A DNA stretch of 64,000 bases from Paenibacillus protaetiae (GCF_004135365.1 NZ_CP035492.1:2712001-2776000); one strand, 5' to 3'; shown: positions 34,915 through 44,793, numbered from the stretch's first letter. Made by a program: numbers and translations. The notes: generated by a model not told the origin, from the sequence alone.

Positions 34915-35796
34915 TTATGAGTATTGAATCGTATCTTTAGATGCAGTTAATTTGCGAATGACCCAAGTTGCCACAAGGCAAATGATAAGCAGGAAGAAGC
35001 CGATCGCACTGCCGTAGCCGAAGTCGTACGACTTGAAGGCCTGGTGGTACATGTACGATGCCATAACCTCACTGGAGCCGTTAGGGCCGCCGTCAGTCAT
35101 CACATAAATCAAATCGAAATATTTCAGCGATCCGACCACTGCGAGAACAATCGTCACTTTAATGACTTCCATCGCAAGCGGAAGCTTAATTTTATACGCA
35201 ATTTGCAGCGATGTAGCGCCGTCGATTTTAGCCGCTTCCTCCAGGGAAGTCGGGATATTTTTCAATGCTGCGTAATAAATCAGAATATAGAAGCCCGCAT
35301 ATTGCCATAAAATCGGGATGAACAGAGCAAACAATACAAGATTAGGCTCTGCCAGCCATGCGGGAGGATTGTCGACCCCAAGGGATTCCAGAATGCTGTT
35401 CAAAATGCCGTTTGTCGGATGCAAAATTTTGAGCCACAGCTGCGCGATCGCAACCGACGACAAAAGCATCGGAATCAAATAGATTTTACGGAACAGATTT
35501 GCGCCTTTCAGTTTGGCGGACAATACCATTGCAATAACCAGATAAACGATAAGGCTAAGAGCTGAGAACACTGCCAGCAAAAGCGAGTGGCCAGCGCTTG
35601 ACCAGAACAGATGATCCTTAATCAAAGCGGAGTAATTGTCAAAACCGATAAACTTCATGGAGCCGATGCCGTTCCATTCATTCAAACCGTAATAGCCGGT
35701 GAGCACAATCGGAATGTATACAATCGCCAAAATAAGCAGCAATGAAGGCAAAACATAAAGCGCGATAATTTTTTTGTTTGACATGACCTTATCCAA
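34915..35796 (-). CDS. Carbohydrate ABC transporter permease (MalF/UgpA-type)
   Basis: 293 residues with six helices and the EAA loop SLEEAAKIDGATSLQIAYKI. The start is TTG, well placed after AAAGGAG; an ATG five codons in is less well spaced. It partners the permease 13 bases downstream. A stem-loop separates it from the upstream binding-protein gene. Confidence 0.93.
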   Translation of the reverse strand: MDKVMSNKKIIALYVLPSLLLILAIVYIPIVLTGYYGLNEWNGIGSMKFIGFDNYSALIKDHLFWSSAGHSLLLAVFSALSLIVYLVIAMVLSAKLKGANLFRKIYLIPMLLSSVAIAQLWLKILHPTNGILNSILESLGVDNPPAWLAEPNLVLFALFIPILWQYAGFYILIYYAALKNIPTSLEEAAKIDGATSLQIAYKIKLPLAMEVIKVTIVLAVVGSLKYFDLIYVMTDGGPNGSSEVMASYMYHQAFKSYDFGYGSAIGFFLLIICLVATWVIRKLTASKDTIQYS

Positions 35797-35827
35797 ATTA
35801 GCCGACTCCTTTCTCTATAACCGAGGG

Positions 35828-35862
35828 ATAAGCTTACCCGGCATGAAGCCGGATAAGCTTAT
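35828..35862 (-). promoter_or_regulatory. Intercistronic stem-loop between binding protein and permease
   Basis: ATAAGCTTA..CCGGC and GCCGG.TAAGCTTAT pair around a short loop, with no following T-run. Such hairpins after a binding-protein gene usually stabilise the upstream message, so more binding protein than permease is made. Confidence 0.55.
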
Positions 35863-35883
35863 TCTCTCCACATCCTGTCAGTC

Positions 35884-37221
35884 TCACTTGGAAAGTGCTG
35901 CGTCGTGCTCTTCGGAGAACTTCTCAGGTGTAATCGCTTTGCCAAACAACGATTGGATCAAGTTCAAATGTTTCTCAGCCGCGCCAGCTTCCATTTGCAC
36001 GTCTGCGAACAAGGTAATGCTCGTTGCTTTGTTCATTTCATCAAACAGGTCAAGGTACAGCTGCGGCAGCTGAAGCGTGGACGTATCCACTTTCGTTGCC
36101 GGGATAACACCTGCGCCGGTCACTGCTTGTTCTCCCCATTTTTGTACAAAATAATCAACGAATTTCTTCGCTTCGTCTTTCACTTTCGAATTCTCGGAAA
36201 CGAACAGGCCTACGCCCGGTCCGCCTACCCAGCTGTTAATGTCGCCTTTGCCGCCTTCAACGGTCGGGAATTTGAAGAAACCAACGTTGTTGCGGAAGTC
36301 TTGCGGAATATCTTCGTTAGTCGTGAAGTTCGGCAGTTCCCAAGTGCCCATCATGTACATTGCCGCATGGCCGTTCAGGAACTCGGATTTGGCTTCTTCG
36401 TTGGACAAGCCGTTAAAGCCTTTCACAAATGCGTTGCTGTCTACAAGCGATTGAATTTCCGTAGCCGCTTTGATGAGGCTTGGATCTTTAAACGATCCGC
36501 TGCCGTTGATTGCGTTTGCAAGCGTTTCTTGGCCTGCAAAACGGTCCGCCAGGTACATGTACCAGAGGGAGCCTGTCCAGCGGTCTTTGTTGCCAAGCGT
36601 AATTGGCGCAATACCGTTGTCCGAAAGGGTTTTCACAACATTTTTAAATTCATCGTAAGTGGTAGGAACTTGCAAGTTGTATTTCTCGAATATAGCTTTG
36701 TTGTAGTAAACCGGCGTGATGTTGAATTCAAGCGGCAAGCCGTACGTTTTGCCGTCGATTGCATACGCTTCCGTTGTACCGTTTACGAATTTGCCGTTCA
36801 GGTCGCCGCTCAGCAGGTCGTCCAGCGGAGCGAACAGTTTGCCGTCTACGTATGGCTGCAGAAAACCTGCCGCCCAAGTTACGCCTACGTCTGGAAGCTG
36901 ATTGGAAGCAGAAAGCACTTTCAATTTATTTTTGTATTGTTCGTTATCAAGCACTTCCTGCTTGATCGTTACATTTGGATGCTCGGTTTGATATTCGTTA
37001 ATGATTTGGTTAACGATTTTATTTTGCCCTGCGGAAACGCCTTCAGGCCACAAATGCATAAATTTGATCGTTACCTTCTCGCCGGAACCGCTTCCATTTG
37101 AGCCGCTATCCGAGGATTGGTTGCCGTTGTTGCTGCTGTTATTTGCATTGTTGCCGCATGCAGCAGCCACAATTGCGAGACATAACGTAAGAAGCACGAC
37201 TGCCCATTTTTTCTTGAACAC
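35884..37221 (-). CDS. Carbohydrate ABC transporter substrate-binding lipoprotein
   Basis: 445 residues, SBP family 1. A lipoprotein signal precedes the lipobox IVAAAC, with lipidated Cys22. A low-complexity Asn/Ser/Gly linker follows, then the two-lobed binding domain (KIVNQIINEYQTEHPNV, YGLPLEFNITPVYYNK, NGHAAMYMMGTWELP). It is the first gene of the importer operon, 105 bases downstream of the YesN-type regulator. The sugar is not determinable, but oligosaccharides are usual for this cluster type. Confidence 0.94.
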   Translation of the reverse strand: MFKKKWAVVLLTLCLAIVAAACGNNANNSSNNGNQSSDSGSNGSGSGEKVTIKFMHLWPEGVSAGQNKIVNQIINEYQTEHPNVTIKQEVLDNEQYKNKLKVLSASNQLPDVGVTWAAGFLQPYVDGKLFAPLDDLLSGDLNGKFVNGTTEAYAIDGKTYGLPLEFNITPVYYNKAIFEKYNLQVPTTYDEFKNVVKTLSDNGIAPITLGNKDRWTGSLWYMYLADRFAGQETLANAINGSGSFKDPSLIKAATEIQSLVDSNAFVKGFNGLSNEEAKSEFLNGHAAMYMMGTWELPNFTTNEDIPQDFRNNVGFFKFPTVEGGKGDINSWVGGPGVGLFVSENSKVKDEAKKFVDYFVQKWGEQAVTGAGVIPATKVDTSTLQLPQLYLDLFDEMNKATSITLFADVQMEAGAAEKHLNLIQSLFGKAITPEKFSEEHDAALSK

Positions 37222-37326
37222 GTTTACAACCCCTTTTCTACTGATGATAGATTCACACTTACAAATCTATTGTAGCAATGGGGCGGTAGAGCTGTAAGGT
37301 GATATGAATTGGGAATAATACTACTT

Positions 37327-38115
37327 TTATTGGATGCTCTCTTCCGAGTGCATAATCGTTTTGCGGTATTGGCCAGGGCTTACCCCCTCCATGGAACGGA
37401 ACACTTTGACGAAATATTTTGCCGTCTGGTAGCCTACTTGCTCCGCAACTTCCCCGATCGAAAGACGGGTTCCGGACAGCAGTTCCTTCGCGCGCTGCAC
37501 CCGTTTTCTGGTCAAATATTCACTGAACGTCAGGCCGGTCTGCTCCTTGAACAAAACGCTGAGGTAGCTGGCGTTCATATGCAGATGCTCTGCCGTATCA
37601 CGCATCGTCAGCGGCTTTTGCAAATGCTCGTTTAAATATTGAATCGCCTCCTGGACTTGGGGGCTGTAGCTGTTTTCCTCCTGTACCGAGTCCAGCAGCT
37701 TCGGGTCTACCAGTTTCTCCATCCGTTCAATCCGATTTTTGCTTTCTTCCCTTTTCAATGCAAGTTCTACCGCCCGAATCAGTTTAATTTTGTCCAGCGG
37801 TTTCAGCAAATATTCAACAACGCCAAATTGCAGCGCCCGCTGCGCATAGTCGAATTCCGGGTGCCCGGATATAATAATTACGACCGGAGGATGGGGCATA
37901 TGATTGATTTTTTCTACCAGATCCAGCCCTCCTATTTCCGGCATGCGAATGTCGGTAATCAGCAGGCTCGCTTCATGCTGCGACAGCCAGTCCAATGCTT
38001 CAATGCCGTTGGAAGCGAGCGCTATCTCATATTGTCCGGCTGACCAGGCCTCCAGCACTTTCCGTACGCCTTCTCTTGTTCTCGGCTCATCATCCACGAT
38101 CAGAATCGTCTTCAT
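37327..38115 (-). CDS. YesN-type response regulator with AraC output domain
   Basis: 262 residues. The receiver domain occupies residues 1-120, with phosphoacceptor Asp55 (LLITDIRMPEIGG) and Lys in EYLLKPLDKIKLI. A double helix-turn-helix AraC domain covers about 165-258 (MRDTAEHLHMNASYLSVLF, IGEVAEQVGYQTAKYFVKVF). I chose the ATG at 38115 after GGAGGGGG. It overlaps the kinase gene by 26 bases. It most likely activates the binding-protein/permease operon directly downstream. Confidence 0.93.
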   Translation of the reverse strand: MKTILIVDDEPRTREGVRKVLEAWSAGQYEIALASNGIEALDWLSQHEASLLITDIRMPEIGGLDLVEKINHMPHPPVVIIISGHPEFDYAQRALQFGVVEYLLKPLDKIKLIRAVELALKREESKNRIERMEKLVDPKLLDSVQEENSYSPQVQEAIQYLNEHLQKPLTMRDTAEHLHMNASYLSVLFKEQTGLTFSEYLTRKRVQRAKELLSGTRLSIGEVAEQVGYQTAKYFVKVFRSMEGVSPGQYRKTIMHSEESIQ

Positions 38116-39877
38116 ATAGCATCCCCCTCCCATGTTCATTAGGTATTTCAAAAGCAATCGTTGTGCCTTTGCCTTCTTCGCTTTGAATGTCCAGCCCGCC
38201 CGTTTCATCGCCGTAATAAAGCTTCAGCCGTTTCTGGATATTGCGGATAGCAACCCCTGTCCCTTTGGACTCCGGATTGGCTTGGCCGCTGTCCATCGCT
38301 TCATATAATGCGCGGATTTTTTCGCTCGACATGCCGGGGCCGTTATCCGATATCGAAATCCGGGTATATCCAGGCACTGCGGACGGCTCTGCCCATATTG
38401 TCACCGTTCCTTTGCCGATTTGCTGCTCCACACCGTGAAGAATGGCATTCTCAACAATCGGCTGAATTAACAGCTTCGGAATCGGCACGCTGCGGCAGCC
38501 TTCCTCGGAATGAATCTCCCACGCCAGCCGGTCCACCATGCGCATATCCATAATGGTCAAATACCGCTCTGCATGCTCGAATTCATCGCCAACGGTAACC
38601 CACTCTTCTTCATCTGCGCGCGAAATGACGTAACGGAACAGGCCTGACATTGCAATGACAACCTGCCCCAGCTCTTCTTCCCCTTTATCTTCCAAAGCCC
38701 AATAGAAGGCTTCCAGCGTATTAAACAAAAAATGCGGATTAATTTGCGCCTGCAACGCCTTTAATTCCGTCCGGCTTTGCGCCAGCTCTTTTTCATAAAC
38801 GACATCAATCAGTTCATTTAATGAGTCGACCATTTGATTATACGTATTATTAAGCTCGTTAATTTCCATTGTCGAGGACGTGACCGGAATCGGCTTAATC
38901 GTCCCGAGCTTCGCATTGCGCATCGCCTTAATCAAACTTAAGATCGGCCGGGTAATCATCGTCGATAAAATAAACGTTAATAAAATAAACAGTAGGCCGC
39001 CGACCAATAACGATACGATCAGCCCCGTCCGCAAGACGGTAATTCCTTCGCTGGCATATTTAACAGGCGTTAAAATAATAATTTTCCAGCCTGTCACTTC
39101 CGACGTTTTTTCGATAGCCGTATACCGTTCGCCATCCAGCTTGACCGTTTCATCGCCCTGCTGCAGCATCTTCTCGACGTCCACTTCTTTGGAAAAGTCG
39201 GAAGTAATCGTCTGGTTCGCGCCGTCAAACAGCCCCATCATTTCGCTGGACGCTGCATTGGCCTTAACGCTCGCATCCGCAGTAAGCTCGAAATAGTTTT
39301 TATCAATTTGAACCATTACATACCCTGCATCGGCAAAAGAGTAGTCCATCAGCCGGATACGCCGGATCGCAATAACGGAGTCTGGAAAAGAAGGGTTCAT
39401 GCCAAACCAGACCAGCTTGCCGTCGGCTTCGTCCGCTTCCCGAATATACGAAGCCGTCACCCGGTGGTCAAGGCTGACATCCGACAGCGGAAACAGCATC
39501 TGGTAATTGGACAAAAACAGCTCAATTGATTTGACCCCCGACATATACGCAAGCTCCTTGCGCACTTCCTCCTGCAGCGACTGCCGTTCATCAAAGCTGA
39601 TGGTTCCCCCTGTCGCTTCCTTTGCCATCAAATGCTGCACCTTGGCATTGGTTGCAACCCTCGTTGTAAATGTATCAGCCTGCTGCAGCAGCACGTCCAG
39701 CTTGCCCGTAGCCTGGAAAGCGGTCTGCTGAATATGTTTTTCCGTATTATTGCGCAGTAAAACCGATATTTGCCCATAGGAGAAAAAACCAACCGCTCCA
39801 AGCACGATCAGCATCACAAACATAAATCCGATAAATATTTGATTCCTCAGCGTATTCATTTGCCCAAAGCGGCCCAT
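38090..39877 (-). CDS. YesM-type sensor histidine kinase
   Basis: 595 residues: an N-terminal helix, an extracytoplasmic Cache-like sensor domain (about 35-280), a second helix, a HAMP region (about 310-365), a His_kinase domain with phosphoacceptor in ALQAQINPHFLFNTLEA, and an ATPase lid (LIQPIVENAILHGVEQ, SDNGPGMSSEKI). This is the YesM class paired with AraC-type regulators of carbohydrate uptake. AGGGAGTG precedes the ATG. Confidence 0.93.
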   Translation of the reverse strand: MGRFGQMNTLRNQIFIGFMFVMLIVLGAVGFFSYGQISVLLRNNTEKHIQQTAFQATGKLDVLLQQADTFTTRVATNAKVQHLMAKEATGGTISFDERQSLQEEVRKELAYMSGVKSIELFLSNYQMLFPLSDVSLDHRVTASYIREADEADGKLVWFGMNPSFPDSVIAIRRIRLMDYSFADAGYVMVQIDKNYFELTADASVKANAASSEMMGLFDGANQTITSDFSKEVDVEKMLQQGDETVKLDGERYTAIEKTSEVTGWKIIILTPVKYASEGITVLRTGLIVSLLVGGLLFILLTFILSTMITRPILSLIKAMRNAKLGTIKPIPVTSSTMEINELNNTYNQMVDSLNELIDVVYEKELAQSRTELKALQAQINPHFLFNTLEAFYWALEDKGEEELGQVVIAMSGLFRYVISRADEEEWVTVGDEFEHAERYLTIMDMRMVDRLAWEIHSEEGCRSVPIPKLLIQPIVENAILHGVEQQIGKGTVTIWAEPSAVPGYTRISISDNGPGMSSEKIRALYEAMDSGQANPESKGTGVAIRNIQKRLKLYYGDETGGLDIQSEEGKGTTIAFEIPNEHGRGMLYEDDSDRG

Positions 39878-39966
39878 GGCGACACTCCCTGCCGATATTC
39901 CTGAATCCTAGCCTAATATACACAATAATGCTTACAAAAAGAAAGCCTGTACCCGACGAAAGCCAC

Positions 39967-40006
39967 AAAAAAAAAACCGGTCCTCCAATATCAGGAAGTC
40001 CGGTTC
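39967..40006 (-). terminator. Terminator after the molybdopterin oxidoreductase gene
   Basis: On the minus strand AACCGGACTTCC pairs with GGAGGACCGGTT and runs into a long T-run, 30 bases beyond the stop. Confidence 0.8.
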
Positions 40007-40036
40007 CTTCTATTCATTGAAGCATTTTGCCCATAA

Positions 40037-41314
40037 TTACCCAAATCCGTTTCCTTTTCCTACCCAAGCATCATTGGAGTAACCTCTTTTCTCCCAATAA
40101 CCGGTATGCGTTCCTGCAATCAGCTCGATCCGGTTCAACCATTTCACCGATTTGTAGCCGTACATTTGCGGCACGACTAGCCGGACGGGGCCGCCCATAT
40201 CGCTCGGAATCGGCTTGCCGTCATGCATAACCGCCACCATGACATCATCCATCATCGCCTGCTCCAGCGTTAACGTATCGGTATATACGCCATCGCCGGA
40301 ATAAAATTTGACCGTCTCGGCACCGTTTTGTACGCCCGCTTCCTTCAGAAGCTCCTTAAGCGGTATGCCTTCCCATGTATTATTATATACCGACCAGCCG
40401 GTTACACAATGAAAGTCGCTGACCTGCACCTTCCGCTGCATCGCCACGAACGATTCCCAGTTCCACGTCTGCTTGTTGCTGACTAATCCGTCCAGCACAA
40501 ACGACCAGTTGTCGTTCGAAAAAGCCGGAATACGCGTCACCGTATAAATCCGGAAATTGCCCTTTGCTCCGCCGCCGCTTGGCGGAACCGATCCCGGCAG
40601 CGGCTGTGGCGCAGGGACAAGGCTGTTTCTATCGTTCGCGATCCACTCCTCGGTCGTTCCTCCGCCAATGCCGCTGCCGATCGAGCTGCCCAGCCACTTC
40701 AGGAAGGAGGGGCCGACAGTTATCGCAAGTCCGGCGCCGATTGCCCCGCGGATAAACCCCCGGCGCGTATAGAGCGGCTGCGGACCGCCCGGGGCATAAT
40801 CCCGGTAAGGCGCCTCCCTGTCTGCTGCAGCAGCAGGCTCGGCTTTGACCGTCCGCCGCTGCGGCTGCTCCTTCAGCCATTTTACCCTTGTAACAGAATG
40901 GTAAATGATATAGGGCAAGCCGATCCATGTCAGCAGGTCGTGGACGGTTAACGCCGGATTCGACCAGGCCGGGCCAAAGGCGCGGAACTGCCACAGCACA
41001 ACGCCCGACAGCAGCCAGCCGACCAGCAGAGCCAGCACAACAACCACATTAAAGCGCTGCCATCGTTTGCCGCGCAGCTGCTTCCAATGCTTGCCGGCGA
41101 GCAGCAAGTAATAGACGACCGGAATGAGAGAGCCCAGCCCGACCGCAACATGGAGCCACTTGATCCATACGCGTCCTTCGCCAAGCGCCATTCTCCAAAA
41201 GCCGCCGGCCAGCACAAGGCCTGTCAGCGCTAGTACGGCGACAATCCAGGCGTTCCAGGCGTGCAGTTTAACGAGCTTTTTGCCATAGCCCTTGCGTAAT
41301 CGCTTCAGCAGCAT
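40037..41314 (-). CDS. Cytochrome b561-like/molybdopterin oxidoreductase fusion (MsrQ-MsrP-like)
   Basis: 425 residues from the ATG at 41314 (AGGAG upstream). The N-terminal 145 residues form four helices carrying His18, His55, His125 and His139 at membrane edges, fitting a b-heme membrane module. A linker leads to a twin-arginine-like RRGFIRGAIGAG (residues 184-195), then a sulfite-oxidase-fold domain with the Mo-ligand cysteine in DFHCVTGWS (Cys303) and the conserved GGPVRLVVPQMYGYKSVKW. Membrane anchor and catalytic part, usually separate MsrQ and MsrP proteins, are thus joined in one chain. A methionine sulfoxide or related reductase outside the membrane is likely. It is co-transcribed with map. 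Confidence 0.88.
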   Translation of the reverse strand: MLLKRLRKGYGKKLVKLHAWNAWIVAVLALTGLVLAGGFWRMALGEGRVWIKWLHVAVGLGSLIPVVYYLLLAGKHWKQLRGKRWQRFNVVVVLALLVGWLLSGVVLWQFRAFGPAWSNPALTVHDLLTWIGLPYIIYHSVTRVKWLKEQPQRRTVKAEPAAAADREAPYRDYAPGGPQPLYTRRGFIRGAIGAGLAITVGPSFLKWLGSSIGSGIGGGTTEEWIANDRNSLVPAPQPLPGSVPPSGGGAKGNFRIYTVTRIPAFSNDNWSFVLDGLVSNKQTWNWESFVAMQRKVQVSDFHCVTGWSVYNNTWEGIPLKELLKEAGVQNGAETVKFYSGDGVYTDTLTLEQAMMDDVMVAVMHDGKPIPSDMGGPVRLVVPQMYGYKSVKWLNRIELIAGTHTGYWEKRGYSNDAWVGKGNGFG

Positions 41315-41355
41315 GTCATCGTCTCCTGTTCGAGGGCGTCCGGGCAGCAAGCGGA

Positions 41356-42105
41356 TTAAGAACGCGTCAAGATGACCGGCCCCTTCTCGGTAATGGCGAT
41401 CGTATGTTCAAATTGGGCGGAACGGCTTCCATCAACCGTCCGGGCTGTCCATCCGTCCCTTTCGATCTGAACGGCGGGCCGTCCTTCCGTAATAATCGGT
41501 TCAATGGTAATGACCATTCCCGCCTCCAGCCGTTCTCCGTAACCCGGGCTGCCCCGGTGCAATATTTCGGGAGGCTCATGAATAAAGCGGCCGATGCCGT
41601 GTCCGGTAAACAAATCAACAACCCGGTAGCCGGCCTGCTGGGCGCAGTTTTGAATGGCAAAGCCGATATCGCCGATCCGTTTGCCCGGTACCGCCTCTGC
41701 AATTCCGCGCCTTAAAGCCAGCTTGGCAATCCTCAGAAGCCTGGATGTATCTGCCGTTTGCGTGCCAATCGCATACGTCCACGCGGAATCGGCTTTCCAG
41801 CCGCCAACATCGGCCACCATATCAATCGTTACGATATCGCCGTTCATGAGCGGAATCGAATCGGGAAAACCGTGGCAGACCACATCATTAACGGCTGCGC
41901 AGGTTGCATAAGGGTAACCTTTATAGCCCTTCTGGGCCGGATAAGCGCCCCGCTCCATCATGAACCGCTCCACAAACCGGTCGATCTCCAGCGTGGTGAC
42001 GCCCGGCGTTATCCGGCGGGCAATCTCCTTGTGGCAATCGGCAATAATACGCCCCGCTTTGCGAATGCTTTTCAGATCCTCGGCTGTTTTTAAAGGTACG
42101 ATCAT
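41356..42105 (-). CDS. map: Type I methionine aminopeptidase
   Basis: 249 residues. It removes the initiator methionine from nascent proteins. The five metal ligands are in place: two Asp in TIDMVADVGGWKADSAWT, His in GHGIGRFIHEPP, and Glu residues in ITIEPIITEG and FEHTIAIT. It stands alone rather than in the ribosomal protein operon, so it may be a second copy. The oxidoreductase fusion gene follows after 41 bases. Confidence 0.95.
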   Translation of the reverse strand: MIVPLKTAEDLKSIRKAGRIIADCHKEIARRITPGVTTLEIDRFVERFMMERGAYPAQKGYKGYPYATCAAVNDVVCHGFPDSIPLMNGDIVTIDMVADVGGWKADSAWTYAIGTQTADTSRLLRIAKLALRRGIAEAVPGKRIGDIGFAIQNCAQQAGYRVVDLFTGHGIGRFIHEPPEILHRGSPGYGERLEAGMVITIEPIITEGRPAVQIERDGWTARTVDGSRSAQFEHTIAITEKGPVILTRS

Positions 42106-42223
42106 CTGCCATCCCTCCCCTTCAAAATCACCCTATTCCAAAGGATTGGCATTCAGTACATCGTTGCAGCGTCCAGCGCCGCTTTCCGCCCGATTTCACG
42201 ATTTTGTCACTATTTCCGGGAAG

Positions 42224-42265
42224 AAAAAAAGTCTTGCATCTGCCTGCACAGGCTGCAAGACTTGC
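42224..42265 (-). terminator. Terminator after the 62-residue gene
   Basis: GCAAGTCTTGCAGCC pairs with the complementary arm around TGTGCAGG and ends in a run of seven T on the minus strand. Confidence 0.85.
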
Positions 42266-42276
42266 TATATCCAATT

Positions 42277-42465
42277 TCAACTGACGGAAGAGTTAATTTT
42301 ATCCATTTCGTGATCGACCAACATCGTCAACTCATCTTCATAGCCGCCTGTAATCCGATACTTCCGGATATACTCGCGAACGAACTTGCGCGAGTCCTTG
42401 GGCTGATAAATTCTTGTGAGTTCCTTCAGGCTTTCCTTGACTTCATTCTGGCTATGTTTGGCCAT
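42277..42465 (-). CDS. Small charged protein, function unknown (62 aa)
   Basis: The frame (MAKHSQNEVKESLKELTRIY, later YIRKYRITGGYEDELTML) starts at an ATG behind GGAGGAGA and has its own terminator, so it is very likely a real gene. It has no membrane segment, a high Lys/Arg/Glu content and a helical character. I do not recognise the family. Confidence 0.7.
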   Translation of the reverse strand: MAKHSQNEVKESLKELTRIYQPKDSRKFVREYIRKYRITGGYEDELTMLVDHEMDKINSSVS

Positions 42466-42644
42466 GAAATCTCCTCCCTATACGTTGATTGGTCGTACCA
42501 AACAGTGTACGAGACTACGCGCGGAACAAATCCGCATGAACCCCCTTCGGTGCAGGCAACTCCATGGATATTTCTAAATGTTTTTACTTTTCACACTATT
42601 ATACCATTTGCGAAGGAAGGATGAAAAGGAACAATCGCATCAAC

Positions 42645-42839
42645 TTATTTATTTTTATCGGATGGGCTGGCAGGGGCTGCCTCATCATCCGAAGAAGCCG
42701 AATGTTCAGCCGAAGGCGGCGTTTTTGGACCGGATTCGTCGTTTTTGTGCTTGAACATGCGCAAGTATTCGTATACGCCGTATACCGCGACTATGATGCC
42801 GAATAGTAGTACTGCGACGGTAACCCAGTTAGGATCCAT
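42645..42839 (-). CDS. Small single-span membrane protein (64 aa)
   Basis: One N-terminal helix (VTVAVLLFGIIVAVYGVYEY), then a charged, Ser/Ala/Pro-rich tail ending in DKNK. AGGAGGCGGG lies before the ATG. Not recognised. It is probably an anchored tail protein with the C-terminus in the cytoplasm. Confidence 0.65.
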   Translation of the reverse strand: MDPNWVTVAVLLFGIIVAVYGVYEYLRMFKHKNDESGPKTPPSAEHSASSDDEAAPASPSDKNK

Positions 42840-43021
42840 CCACCCGCCTCCTTTCTCTAAAACCTTATATCGGATAAATACGCCCGTCTTTTAACCGGGT
42901 TTCAATGGCGGATTATTACAATTTCATGACGGAACTCATAAAAATGTGAAAATTTTTCCATACCTAAAGATTATAACAATTTAAATATAACGATTTCAAC
43001 ATAAGCAATTTGAAAAAATGA

Positions 43022-44776
43022 TTAATTATGATTTTCACTTTTTTCCAGCTGTTCTTCGATCAATACCCGCCGGAGCACCTTGCCTACCATTGATTTCGGA
43101 AGCGTTTCCCGAAATTCATACAAATGCGGCACTTTATAAGCGGCCAGCCTCTCCCTGCACCATTTGTCAAGCTGGATGCGGGATACTTGCCACCCTTCCT
43201 TTAACACGATAAACGCTTTGACCGTTTCGCCCCGGTAATCGTCCTTCACGCCGATGACGGAAGCTTCCCGGACAGCCGGGTGCTCATACAGCACTTCCTC
43301 TACCTCGCGCGGATAAATGTTAAAGCCGCCGGCGATAATGACATCCTTCATCCGGTCCACAATCGTAAAATAACCGTCTTCATCCGCCTTGGCCAAATCG
43401 CCGGTGCGCAGCCAGCCGGCCTGCAGCACCTTCTCCGTCTCGGCCGGGCGCATCCAATACCCTTTCATCACCTGCGGCCCTTGTATAACCAATTCGCCGA
43501 TTTCGCCGGCAGGCAGCTCTTCACCGGTTTCAAGGCTAACGATTTTGGCGGCGGTATCGGGGAACGGAATGCCGATCGTGCCGTTTTTCCGTTTGCCCCA
43601 CACCGGATTGCAGTGGGTAACGGGCGAAGCTTCGGTCAGGCCGTAGCCTTCAATCAGCCTGCCGCCCGTCAGCTTCTCGAACTGCTCCTGCACCTCCAGC
43701 GGCAGCGACGCGGAGCCGCTGATGCACGCTTTGACCGAAGACATGTCGGCGCTTGACGCGGCCTGGTGATGGAGAAGCGCAATATACATGGTTGGCGCTC
43801 CCGGAAAAATCGTCGGACGCTGCCGTTCAATGGTGCGGATCACCGCATCCGCTTCAAACCGCGGCAGCATAATAAGCGAACCGCCCGTATAGACGGACAT
43901 ATTCATCAATACCGTCAGCCCGAACACATGAAACAGCGGCAATGCCGCCAAATATTTTTCCCGTCCTTTTTCCGCCTTGTAAAACCAAGACGACGTCTGC
44001 AGCGTGTTGGCCACCAGATTGCGGTGGGTGAGCATGACGCCTTTTGGCGTGCCGGTCGTGCCGCCTGTATATTGCAGCACCGCCAAATCTTCCGCCGGCT
44101 TAATCGCAATATCCGGAGCCGCATCGCCTTGCTGCCTGCGAAGCCATTTGGCGTAAGCCAGAACGCCATGCCGCCCGTATGGAATGTCCGCCTTAAAGCC
44201 TTCCCGGCGCTGTTTGAGCGGATACAGCAAGCTTTTTGGAAACGGCAGACCATCTTTCAGCGAAGTAACGATCACATGCTTCAGCTGCGGCAGCGGCCCG
44301 CTGTCCGGCTGCGCGCTGCGTACCGATGCCAAGCGCCCGTACAGCAAATCCAGCGTAATCATAACCGACGCGCCGCTGTCGGAGAGCTGGTATTCCAGCT
44401 CTCTCTCCATATAAAGCGGATTGGTCTGTACCACAACGGCACCAGCCATCAGCGCGCCGAAATATGAAACAACCGCCTGCGGGCAGTTCGGCAGCATAAT
44501 GGCCACACGGTCGCCCTTGGATACGCCAAGCGACCGCAGGCCGTTGGCCATCCGGACCGCCAGTCCGAGCAGCTCGCGGTATGAAATCGAACGGCCCATA
44601 AAATGAACCGCTTCATGCTCGGGATAAGCGGAGGCGGACTGCGTTAACAAGTAAGGAAGGCCTTCATCGGGATAGTCAATCGACGCCGGCGTTTCCGCCG
44701 GATAATGGCGCAGCCAGGCGAAAGACAGCCGCCGCCCTCTCTCTTCTTCCGGTGACTGATGCGGATGCGGTTCCAT
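43022..44776 (-). CDS. fadD: Long-chain fatty-acid-CoA ligase
   Basis: 584 residues, close to LcfA of Bacillus. It activates fatty acids to acyl-CoA with ATP. The AMP-binding motif is YTGGTTGTPKGVMLTH; later come YGLTEASPVTHCNP, the linker GWLRTGDLAKADEDGYFTI and the catalytic Lys in SMVGKVLRR. AAGGAG precedes the ATG. It is the last gene of the fad operon, 17 bases after fadE. Confidence 0.95.
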   Translation of the reverse strand: MEPHPHQSPEEERGRRLSFAWLRHYPAETPASIDYPDEGLPYLLTQSASAYPEHEAVHFMGRSISYRELLGLAVRMANGLRSLGVSKGDRVAIMLPNCPQAVVSYFGALMAGAVVVQTNPLYMERELEYQLSDSGASVMITLDLLYGRLASVRSAQPDSGPLPQLKHVIVTSLKDGLPFPKSLLYPLKQRREGFKADIPYGRHGVLAYAKWLRRQQGDAAPDIAIKPAEDLAVLQYTGGTTGTPKGVMLTHRNLVANTLQTSSWFYKAEKGREKYLAALPLFHVFGLTVLMNMSVYTGGSLIMLPRFEADAVIRTIERQRPTIFPGAPTMYIALLHHQAASSADMSSVKACISGSASLPLEVQEQFEKLTGGRLIEGYGLTEASPVTHCNPVWGKRKNGTIGIPFPDTAAKIVSLETGEELPAGEIGELVIQGPQVMKGYWMRPAETEKVLQAGWLRTGDLAKADEDGYFTIVDRMKDVIIAGGFNIYPREVEEVLYEHPAVREASVIGVKDDYRGETVKAFIVLKEGWQVSRIQLDKWCRERLAAYKVPHLYEFRETLPKSMVGKVLRRVLIEEQLEKSENHN

Positions 44777-44793
44777 ACTGCATCATCTCCTTC

